From Eublepharis macularius (taxonomy: Eukaryota; Chordata; Lepidosauria; Squamata; Eublepharidae), in assembly GCF_028583425.1 (NCBI RefSeq), contig NC_072790.1:159644397-159708396 (forward strand): 64,000 nucleotides of DNA, in the 5' to 3' direction. The notes beneath the pieces were generated by a model. That model saw only the letters and a list, made by a program, of their open reading frames with translations. It was not told where the DNA came from and did not search any database. Both the position numbers and the translations under genes were made by a program. Positions 47,101-59,100 of this stretch are shown here, piece after piece. Position 1 is the first letter of the stretch. Each line of letters opens with the position of its first letter.

Positions 47101-50100
47101 GCTAAGTCCTTCTCCAAGCAGCAACAAGAACTGAGGGAAGGGGCCTTTGCTCATTGTTAAGTCACATGACCGTTTGGGCAGGAAATGGTTGTTATGTGGC
47201 TCGAGAGCAACGGCCTCTAACAGCTGTAAAAGAAGCACTGAAGAATTCTCCGGTGGCAGGCCTGCACATGCGCAATCCCATGTGGGACTGCACAGAAGAA
47301 TGACGATGAACAGTTAATTCAGCAGAACATAAAGACCAAGTTAATGCTGTTCTCTCCTCAGACCATGGTTCCTCATTCTGTAGCATTAAAAATACAAAAT
47401 ATCAGAAGTATTTTTATACTTTATTTTTCATTTATATTCCATTTTTCTCCCTTGTGGGAACTCAAAACATTTTATCACACGAGTCTCTGCTTTTCTAACT
47501 TATCTTCACAACAACCACCCTGTGAGGTAGGTTAGGCTGAGAGATTGATAAGCCAAAGGTTATACAGCAAGTTTCCCTAACAGAGGCCAGAATATGAATC
47601 TGGATGTCCCAGGTTCTAGTCTGACACTCTAACCACTATGACATACCAGCTCTCAATTGTCATTGCAACCTATTTTGTACTTGATCATTTTGAAAGAACT
47701 ACCCCAAAAGACTATGAATTGCATACTTGGTTGTTTTTGTTGCTCTTGACCTTTTAGCCCTGCTTCTTTTTACTTTCTGTTTTTCCAAAGTCTCTATTGA
47801 GATGGCATCATCTTCTTCTTTAATTGGTAACTCCTAAAGAAAAACGAACAAAATGTTTAAACTTGTACATAGTGGAAATATGTTCCCATCTCAATTTACT
47901 ATTAATACATTGTTACCCCAAATAAAGACCCCCCCAGAAACTAGCTCACCATTAAAGGATAGAAAAAATCTTTAAGGAAGAAGCCTGTAAAGCTCATTTC
48001 ATTTGGACTTTCCTAGAGCGTGTGTGTATAGAGGGAGACGTGACCTGGCCCCCCAATGAAGATGCCAGAAAAGTCTGAAGAGCAGGGCAGGTGTGCTGTC
48101 CCAGTGTGGCATGAACTACTGCCAAGCGAACCGACAATTACTGTACCTGGCTTCACACATTTTGGGTTGATGGTAGGGAGGAAGGGAAAGCAAGTGAACA
48201 CCAGGAGAAACACATCAGTGGCATCCTATTGGGGATAAAGTCTTTTCAACACATCAGAAATGAGCCAGCTAAATGATTCACTTTAAGCAAGGTATTTATA
48301 AGATGGTAGCCTCTAATGGAATGGGGGAGATCTAGCCTCCTCAATTTTTCTTCCAATGGAAAAATGGGAAATTTTGGAGAACACTGAAAAATAAAATTTC
48401 CTGAAATGCTTTCCAAGACGTTATTGTACAAACACACTTCTTTTCTAGTACACAACTACTGTTGAGTATTTTCAGGTTTTTTTTACTACTTCACAAATTG
48501 CAAATGATAAAATACGCATTCTAAGATAGCACAGAATGCAATGGTTTGCTGATCTCTCTCTGTAGTATTGGATATATTCACAGTTCTGCTCGCTGAATTC
48601 TTAAGGTGTTTATATTCTTAAATAGCATACACAATTGTACAATTTGGGGTATTATACAAAGTTATATATGCTAAGTTACAAATGGTGCGTTTTTATTAGA
48701 GAAATAAAAAGTTCATGTTTGATAATGAAGTATTGCAGGTATTTCAACTTTCCCTCAGACTTGTTTTCCCAGAAAATTCTGGAAATTTATGGACATGCTT
48801 CAAAGCAGCTGAGTAGGTCCAGTTCTAATAAACTTCTGAAAACCTGCATTCTATAAAATCCTGCAGGCAGTATCCTTTAACTGGAATGGTTTTATTTATT
48901 CTCTTTTCTAATCCTTGAGGAAGCAAAGAGCATAACGGAAGGAACAAAAGCAAGGTTAACTTACCAGCTCTTCTACAATCCTTGAAATACTGGACACCTG
49001 CTTTTTCTTGGACCTCAGAACAGGGGGTGAGAAGACAAACCGAGAAGCCAAATCTGCATCTAAATCTTTGAGTTGTACTGGGGTCATCACTTTTTCATCT
49101 AATATTAAGAAGCATATACTTTATTATAGATCTTGGAACTAAATATCCCACACATGCAACTTTGTTTGAAATTGTTACTCTCATACAAGTGGAAGACAGC
49201 ATGTAGAACGGCTTTTTATAACTCCCCCAGTAAAACAGCCTCCACAACTAGGTATGCTGTAGGTTGTCCCAGTGTGCTACCGTGTAGACCATTCCCTCTG
49301 AATGGAGACCCTTTTATGCTACAGCACCCTACTTCCCACTCTAGCATACATAGGTCTGCTCCAGGTGAAGCCAGACTCGAGAAGAACAGCAGATTGTTGG
49401 ATGCTGTAATATGAAACTTCCTGCCCTTGTGGAACGTATCTGCTGTACATGCTTCAGGGACTTTATTATATGGAGAAAAAAAATAACACTATAAAATTAA
49501 TCAGGTTCCCACGAAATTAACAAATGCTTGCTGACTCAGAAAATTGTCCTAAATAGAAAAAAAGGAACATTCTTCCAACATCAAGTCACTTACACTATTT
49601 GGAATATCTGAACTGCAGTCATTCATTTTTAAGTAAAATCAAAAGAAATATGCATCCAGAAGACTCGGCAACTTGTCCCGCTTTGCAGTATTTTTACATG
49701 AATAAGTCTTCTAAAAGATTACAGGAAACACACAGCTGACATGCTGTGCAAATCTGTTTTTGGAAAAATGTAAGGAGGCCCTTGGCAGACACTGAAGCAA
49801 CTTTTAATTTCAGAGAGTGCAAGTACATTCTGACTGGGGCCTCTTAAGCCTCGGCACCCCTTCTAGTTTCTGCCACTATTTCTGGATGAGGACAGCATAT
49901 GGCAGAAGAGGAACACACTCCAAGACAGGGCCCTTAGAGTTCAATTCTTCCCCCCAAATGCACTAGGGAGTGAAAGAACTGGGCACTGCCCTCATTCTCA
50001 TGCAATCACTTTGGGAGCAGGGATGGGTAAGTTCAGGGTTTCTTTGCTTTAGAAGCAATACTGTGTTGATTTAAAAGGGGGGTGGGTTAGGTTCATCCGT

Positions 50101-53100
50101 TAATCAATTAAACCTCTGGGTCTAGGCTAGCATCTGCGTGCTGTTTTCTGTTGCCATGGTTATTCTGTATTTGAATTAGAAGAAACTCATATGAACACGC
50201 CTGATTTGGAATTGTTTTTTGCTTTGTGAGGGAGCTGTGGGAATCATGCTGACCTACTATTTTTCTGCAAGTGGTCTCTATCATATTTAAATATGTATGT
50301 AGTAACAGCACAGAAGCAGCTTCAAATATGATTACCACTCACCTTTTCATGAGTGTCAGAAGCTATTAACGGTGCATTACTGAGCAATGAGAAACCACAG
50401 ATTTCCCCCCAGCTGGGCCAATGTGGCATCATGTTAGTTTTATCCTTTCCAAATTAATTGCCACCACCACATCACACACACAGCTTATTAACAAGGCTGT
50501 ATTTGGTAAAAACACATGCCAGTAACATCCGTAAACGCTGCCTAGATACCATGACCATGTATCTAGGCCGCTGTATAGGTATGCATTTTTAAAATTCTAA
50601 TCTTCTTCCACCATGAACACAAGGAAGCACTCATGACAAGGTCTCGCATTTAGGCACTGACCATTCCCATACCTGCTTAATCTCATCAAGCTCACTGCAT
50701 CATATTCATCTAACCATACCTTGGCACCGTTTAGGAGCAGATTGTCTTGGTACGTAACCATTTTTAATTGTTTCTGTAAGTAAACTGAGTGGGATCCCAA
50801 GTCAGTTTCCATTAATAAGGGAAGAGGTGCAATGGCAGCAATTTATGGCCATTTCTGCCTTTTATAATAGCCCCCCAATTTAGCCCATGTTGCTCCTGAG
50901 GGCTCCTGTCCCCAGGAGCAGTGTTTTGGTAGAGCAGTCCCATGAGTTTGTTTTGCAGATGAAAACTGATCTTTGGCTCCAACCCATTTAATTTGTCTAA
51001 AAGAACATTTTGATTACCTTTAGATTTCTCTGTGAGCTTTGTAAGAGGAGGAGAAAAAAAGAATGCTTCATCTCCATCAAGGGAAAGGCTCGATTTTATA
51101 TTCTTTTTGCTATATCTGGTCCTTTTAACATGAGAGCCATGATGTGCCATGGTTCTCTGCATTTCCCCAAGCCTCAGTTTGGTCATGTCCATGATCTGCA
51201 GTTTCTCTGCATTATCAGTATCTTGTGGCAAGTGTTTCATTTCTGAATTTTCTTCAGGGAGTGATGCAAGTTCACACTTCTTTCTGATTGCTGTCATCTT
51301 TGATTGCCTCCTTTCAGAGCTCCTTACTGAAGCCAGTTCATCAGACTGTTCCTCTGAAACAGATTTTTTCACCTCTGTTTTCTCTATACTTGTAGACTTA
51401 ACTCTTGTAGATCTCCTTTTTGTGGTGTGCACTGTAGTCTCTTGTAGAGAAGATAAACCTGCTATAGCAGTGGACTTATTTAATGCTGCACTCCTAGTAG
51501 TTCTTCTACTAGGAACAAAAGATGTAACATTTATCTGAGGAGGAGGTGGTGATGACAACAAAGATAAATCCAGCTTTGAATCTGCTGAAGCATTCAGAGG
51601 ATTCTTTCTTGGTCTACCTCTTTTACGTCGCACAGGCTGTTCAATTACCTCAGTCTCTTGATCAGAAACATTCTCAGTTCTACTGCCACTTTGTACTTTC
51701 TCCTGTCTAGTTGGGGTGGGCAGTTGTGGTTCACGTGGTTGTGTGCTGTCTTCAAAAATGGCTTTCAGGAGACTGGAACCTCTACTTCTGCCCCTTCTAA
51801 CTGGTGTAGATAACTGTAACTTCTCAGATTGTGTTTCTGTATGTGCTGATACTTTCAATATACGATGTTTCTTTAGTTGCCCTCTTTTCGGTGTAACACT
51901 CAGCCGCTCTTGTTCTGATTCTGCCTCCTGATCTGAAATTACATTTTCTGCAAGTTTGAAAGCAATGGTTTTTAGCTTTCTCGCACTCTTAGGATTGACT
52001 GTCATTTGTATCGTATGGTCAATGATGAACTGATTACCTTCTTGATCTCCTGCTAAGCTTCTGGTATTTTTAGAAGTCCTCTTGATAGAAGAAGTTGGCT
52101 GCTCATTTGGATGTTTATGAAATTCTGATTCAATCTCTTTTAATTTCCTAACCCTTCTCCTCGTAGTAATGGTTGCCTGAAACTCCTGTGGACTGGGATG
52201 AACATTTGTTGATATTTCTAGGTTACACCCTCCTGTTTCCTTGGTGCCTGCAACTGGAAAATTAAGAGCATGGGGAGGTTGCTGTTTGTGGTGTTTTCTT
52301 TTAGAACGATGGGAGTGGTTTTCAGGAATGTTAGAAGTATCTTTTCCTCGCCTAGTACTTCTCCTTGGTGTAGGCAGTACCAGTGTATCTGGTTTACTTG
52401 TCTCTGTCAATGGCTGAACATCAGGTAATAGGACATTTAGACCTACAGCCATCTGCTCTGTTGTACCTGTACTAGATGTCACAATGTTTTCTACCTGATT
52501 TATTTTCATCTCTTGGTTTATGTCAGAAATATTTCTTAGTGGATCCTTGGGGGAACTTAGTATCTTCTTGCTTATGCTTTCATGAATAGATTGTTCTACT
52601 ACTTCAGATGAAAATTCTTTATTCCTTGTGTCTTTGATTACATCTAATAGGTTTTCTGCAATAGCCATTTTAATAGGTTCAGGTACATAAGGCAATTCCC
52701 TGGTAGTATTCTGGGATATCTGATCACTAGTTACTGTGGATACCGCATTTGTAATGCATTCTTGGTTGTTACTTTCAGTATTATTTATACACTCTCCCTC
52801 TGATTTTGGGCTAGCTGATTTCAGAGGAAAAGAAAGCATTGCAGTAGTCTCTCCTATTTCAGCTTCTTCATCCCCTTCTAGTATTAATGTGAAGTTGTCC
52901 TGAGGTATCAGTAATTCTTCTCCTTCAGAAAAGCTGCATTCACCAGCATCTTTATCAAGCAATTCGCATGCAGCTTCTTGCTCCACAGCTTCACAATTGT
53001 GCTGATACTGAACAGTATTTGCGGGACACTGCTCACTGTTTGGGAGAGTCTCTACAATAGTTTCTGAAACTTGTATCGTAGGTGTTCCACCTTGTAAAAG

Positions 53101-56100
53101 CTAAAAAGATATAAAATATACGAGATTATTTACAGTATCCTATTTTTCTAGGAATGTATAACTTCACATTTCAGAAACACATTCAAACCAGCCATTTAGA
53201 CACTATATACTGTACTCTACTAGAAGGTTCAAGTATTTGTCAGCTGCTTCACATGGTGTGGCTTAACAAAGCCCCAGGAAGAATGCAACAGCGGACTCTG
53301 AATATCCACTCATGCAACTGCTCATTTCCAGTGGCAGTTATCATTAGAGTGGCAATATTTCAGGCGTTACACACATGAAAGTCACCAAAGGGAAGCAGCA
53401 GTTGCTTTTGTGGATGCTCCAGATCAGAGGTTGCTTTCTTTGTATGGTCACTTCCACACGGAGCAAATTACAACCACTTGAACCAACTGTACAATTCATA
53501 AAGATATATGCAGATAAAACAATAGTTTAGCTGACACATTCATAATTTCCAAAGAACACTTTGAGCTGATTAGTGAACAGAGCATTTACTTACATTTGCT
53601 TCTTGGTTCTTGGTTCGACTGGTAGATGGTGTTTCTTCTACTAAACTTTCTTTTATAGTTTCTTCTGTTCTTTCTTCAAGTACTGCTGCTTCTTTTTCTT
53701 CAAACTCAGTTTTGGAATAAATACTGGCAATATCCTCACTGTCCAGAATACTGATGACAGCTGAAAAAGGTTTTCCTTCTATTAGTTATTTTACTTTAAG
53801 GTGTTAATTCTACATTAATATTCTTTATTAGCAAGAGATACCTTCACCATGTTAAGGAACATTTTATTCCTCTGGGTAGTTAACGTAAGTAGCGGTGTTG
53901 GTCTGCAGTAGAACAGCCCGGTATGAATCCAGAGGCACCTTAGAGACGGACATTATTTTGAGAGTCAGAGCTCCCATCTTGAGACATAGAAGAAAGGAGC
54001 TGTGACTCTTGCAAGCTTACATTCTGAAAATATTGTTGGTCTCTAAGGTGCCATTGGACTCATATCCTGCTGTTTATGCCTCTTGTAACTTTTGCTTGAC
54101 AGGATTATAAAGATACTAAGCCTCTTAGCGCTTAAGTTACATGTGCACAAGAGGCAAGCTGAGGACTCATTTAAAAAGAACAGATACTCTAATTATGTAC
54201 CAGTCGCAAATGAAGGAATAAACCAAGCATGTATGTATTGTATCTTCTAGATCAAGTGTAAAAACTACAGAGTGACACCAACTATAGCTTCAGCAGAGAT
54301 GTCTGAGGTGCTCCTCTATGACTTTTCTATTTATGTGATGGAAGGGATACTGTAATTAGAAATGACATTCAATTAAGTAACACAACTAAGCAATCAATTC
54401 CAATGAACTACTTGAGCAAAAACCACATCCATGGCACATCACACATAGTTCTTTTGATGTGCTAAAATGAATGCATTAAGTTTTTATACCTTTGTTTTCC
54501 TTATTGATTTTGTTCTTTTAAAAATGTAAAGAAAATATATACAATACTGTCTTCAACATTTTTGAACAAGTAACAAACATACCAGTAAAAATAATGCCCA
54601 CATATTTGTTTGAACATATTTAACAGTTGATTTTTTTTTCCTACTCAGGTGTTTCAGTTTGAATATTTTTTGCTACTAGGACATAAAATCAATATGAAGT
54701 ATTTTAAACTTTGTTTACACGTGCCAAAATGGAAGGCAGATGCTAAAGGCTAAAAGAATATCGAATGACTAGTGGAGGTGTATATGATGAAGAGGTGAAA
54801 CGGGCAGATTGCTGGCTTCCCGTCGCAGTTGTGTATCCATTCTTCATTGCTGCCTATCACTGTCTTCATATGAGATCATATACACTGTTTCTCCAATAGA
54901 AACTTACTGCACTGAAGACCTTCTGGCATTGTTTCATCAAAACTTACTGGGACTTTGGTGATTACTATTCAGACCTCTGGTCAATTCTAGGCACATAGCA
55001 CTTTAATACTGTATAGGAAATCCTGTTGAATTATATTTTAATTATTTATATATGATGCTTTGCCTTTTGTAATTACCTACACTGTGTGCATATATATTCT
55101 CTGTTTATCTTGCTTAATTTGACTATAATGTTGCTTTAATTTGATTGATTTACAATAGAGACACTCATTAGTTAGATTTCACGGCTTGTTAGTTTTTGTT
55201 TATTTGTACATTACCATGATACTCTCCCGTTGTTTACTACATAGTGTTACAAACAAGTAGATTCTATAGCAGTTCTTATGCTCCCATTTGTAGGATGAGC
55301 TTGTATAATAGAAAGAACTTTGGGTTTCAATTTCTCTTTTTTTGAGCAGCACAAAATATATAAAAGCCTGTCCATGTACAGACTTTACCTTTTGCATGGA
55401 GAATTACATCTTTGGATCCAAAACAAACAGGACAAGATTTCAGAAACATACATCATAGCAAAGAAGTGCCAAATATATGAAAAAGAAAATTACATATGTC
55501 AAACACTGGCATTTCAAGGCTTTTCTTTTGATAGTATCTGGTAAAAAAACCTTTCAATTTGCTCAATTTGTATGGTAATTTAAACTAACGTACATTTGGC
55601 ATCTGCTCCTGCTGGCTCCAAAGCTTTGGTACTTGTTTCAGAAAAGAGTCTGTTGTCTTCCAACAATGGGGGCATGCTGGATTCCAGGATAAGTGTTTCA
55701 CTTTGTATAGACAAGAAGGAATGCTTTACTTAAGAGATATGGAATGAGTTTTTAGAAACACAGTCTTTTACAAAGGCCATGAATGTACTCCCCCCCACAC
55801 ACATTTTAACCACTATGACTATTATGGAGTGGCATCACAGAAGATAAAACAGTTTCAATGGAAATACTGGTATAAGTGCCTTTATGATATAATTTGAAGG
55901 ATTTATTTGATTAACAGAAAACTCTTAGGAAACTGCTATTGATATGCAAGGTACAATTCAAGCAACACTTTCATTGGTCAATAAGGTAATCAGTATCATG
56001 CACAGTTTGATCCTATACATACTTACTTGGAAGCAAGTCCAAATTATTTGAGAATAAGCATCAATGAAATAAGCATGCACAGAATCACACTGCGCTCACT

Positions 56101-59100
56101 ATCATCCCGAGTCAGAATTACAATATAAAAATCAAACAGTTTTATGCATGAAAAATTGGTTTTCATGAGTTTTTCATAAATTCTGGAAAGCAGAACACAC
56201 TTCCTACACTGCATTCAACCAAATTGGGTGTACTTTTTTCATATTAAAGGATATGGGAGCAGAGTGTTAGAAAATACAGGAATAGGAGGTGGGAAAAACA
56301 GGATGTTCATCATCAGTCAACTCAAAAAGCAACTTATAGCTCTCAGGGAGGGACATATTGTCATAGAAAACATGCACAAAATAGAACAAATCCTATAACA
56401 AAGTTGCAAAATAGTTAAGCGACATAATTGCAACAACCAAGGTTTTAAGAAAAATGATTACATTCCTCTTTTTCAAGTTATTAGTTACCTTCTATTAGAT
56501 GGAACATGAGAAGAAACTACAGGATCTTGGATAGCATTTAAGTGATCTATTGCCAATACTTCATCCTCAGGGAAGGTGCCACATCCCTCTTCTTTCTTTT
56601 CAGGAAATCCTATGAACAGCAGAACTTTTAGGCAAATGTAGAGACTGATCGTGGCCTCCCAACCTAATTCTTTAGAACTGTATCACTTATATCAGGCACA
56701 ATAATCCCACTTCTACAGTTACTGTAGTTTTGCTTACAGAACGTTAAAATGTATTTGTTACAAATGAAATTTGATTCCTAGCAGACCCACTAGTTTTGGC
56801 TTGGCTTAGGCAGTTGGCTATTATTTTTAGCTGCTGCTGACACTTGTGATTTCCTGAGCATGTACAGAGGAACCAAAGAAGAGTGCTTTTCACTTTGAAC
56901 TGAACTCTAGACAAGGCAGAAGCAGCGCTAGTCTCCTTCCCTCTCCAAAACTCAGTATGAAGACTGGGACATACCCCATCTCTTTCTAAAGTTCTCCTTG
57001 TGTACCAGAGGAGTTGGTGGTGTCTTGTACTGAGCACAATGAGATATACCTCACTCTGAGCTAACTGCAACACATAGAAAACTCAAGGCAGAGAAGAGGA
57101 TCTTCATACTATGCAACTGAGGGGACAGTAGTTGCTACTGACAGCAATGTTTGTGGAGTACTGCTGGCTACTTTAAGACAAATAACATAATCCTCCGGTC
57201 TCTTACCTAGAAGAGGAAGAAGGACCTTGGATTTTAACACAAAGCTGCATTAAAATTCTAAACCATGGTTTATAACCCTGCTTTGTATGCAACAAACAAA
57301 CAAACTTGGTCCAAAATGACAAACTGATTTGTATCAAACAAAGGAATTTAATCTGGACCTTGTGACAGAGGGGAGAACACACATGGACCTGAGGATTTCA
57401 GAGGCTCCTTCTCATCAGCAAACAACCAAGGTTTGTTTGGGGGGGGCCTTCATGCAGCCAGAGTCCATGACTGATGGCTTTTAGAAGATTAGACCTTATC
57501 TGCTGTGGATTTCTCTACCAATAGTTATCAATCTTAATACCTAAACAAAATGTCTCCATTTAATTGTAGATGCTGTGGACAAATAAGGCAAGCTGTCTAC
57601 TACATGTCCTACTTTTAAGTGTTTCAGTGCACACAGTTTACACTGTGGAAGTCTAAAGTGGATTAGATGGCTGTCAAACCCATTTTTGATAACTCTCTTC
57701 TCTTACATCCACTGCCTAATATCCTGCCATTGTACTTGTAGGCAGCTAGATCACATGACACATACCAGCCAACTGTTCTACATCTGAAGATGTCCGTGGT
57801 TCCATTTGCAAAGATTCACTTTCAGTTATCTCATTGCCTTTTCTTTCAGCTGATTCTGATATGTTTAAGACGTCCTCATTTGAATAATCAGAGTGAAGAT
57901 AGGCTATGATATTTCCAGTGTCACCTCGTGATTTTGCCTCATGATATTCCAGAGTAGTTTGGTCCATCTTGAGAGAAATATTGCTAGTTTCTACAAAAGG
58001 TTCCGATTTGTCCAAGTTATCTTCTGGTATGCTCTCTGTGGACAGGTCAGTCTCTTCATGGTCTTCCTGAGCACTACATGATGGAAAGGAGGGCACTTCT
58101 CTAGTCTCAGACCATATGTCTTCCATGTGAGCTTCAAGATCACACTCAGATGAAACTACACTGTGTCTTGTTTTATGATTCGTCACCTTTTTTTTTAAAA
58201 AAAAGAACAAACAAGCAGCACAATTTTCCCAGTGAACAGAGATACTGTTGTCAATATGTTCCCTAATTTGTGTCTATGAAGGAAGTCGACGCTGACATTT
58301 GTGCCTTCCAATGGCTAGAAGGAGACACCCACTTGCAAGGGCTTCTCTTTCATTTCAATAAGAGAAGATGTCCCTTCACTCATGTGAATGGGGGGCAATG
58401 AAGGTGCAAGAGCTCAGACAAACCAGAGCTCAAGTAGAATCATGGGTCAGGGACTTAGCTTCTTACAAGCTTCAAGATAAAAAGACATTTAACAAGACAT
58501 TTAACCTTAAGGGATTTTGCCTTTCATAGAAATGCAGAGAATTTTAGTTAGATCACAAACTCTAAGGAAACTTCAAGATAGTTTCTGGGTGAATAATACT
58601 TAAGGATTTTATCCACAACCTTGTTGAGATAGGGATCTACCCATGCCAAGGCTATGGGCTGTATCATGCTATCTGTCAGCGCTTGATAGTGACAGATCTT
58701 TCCTACATATCCCTCCACCAAGAAGTCCATCTTCAGGCTGCACATGATATAATAGCAAATCAAGTCAGGAGGCTACAAAGAGAAGAAGGTAGGAACAAAA
58801 TCTCTTCTCTTCCATCAATGCAACTCAACCTACTAGAGAAATGAAGGTGATTTCACTTTTTCCCCCTTACAATTGTAGTCTTCTGACCTGTGTGGCTATT
58901 ACACTATGCAGGTCCTGCAATTCCTTTCCTAAACTTCCTTGATGCTGAAAAGGACTGCTGGGGGAGGGGAACATGGGAAAGAGGAGCGATCTCTGCATCT
59001 GTCGAAGGTGGGTTCCAAACCAAAGCAAGTAAGGGTATGGGAATCAGAACCAAATCGGTGCTTCCCAAGCGAACATACACATATCAAATAGCACATTTAG

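Larger units (their letters stand above)
39781..47312 (-). mobile_element. DIRS-type fossil split by a hAT transposon, in the last AHCTF1 intron
   Basis: The left part, 39781-40580, is the 3' side: terminal repeat, internal complementary region (about 40050-40140) and tyrosine recombinase C-terminus. The right part, 45989-47312, holds further recombinase sequence, a gag-like gene with zinc finger ([20 protein letters not shown], about 46800-46860, minus strand) and the 5' terminal repeat. The two terminal repeats are inverted copies of one subfamily, and both recombinase pieces match the DIRS copy at 62.7 kb on either side of the same point, so this is one element. It is broken in several places and the RT region is not recognisable. 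Confidence 0.82.

Noticed and set aside
50812-51017. Extension of the large AHCTF1 exon to the in-frame stop at 50812
   Set aside because: The donor at 51018 joins in phase to the clearly homologous next exon, and the extension has no ELYS-like sequence.
51149-51538. 129-codon plus-strand frame
   Set aside because: Antisense shadow of the AHCTF1 large exon.
56744-57073. 109-codon minus-strand frame as an extra AHCTF1 exon
   Set aside because: Neighbouring exons already join in phase, and the frame shows no ELYS-like sequence.
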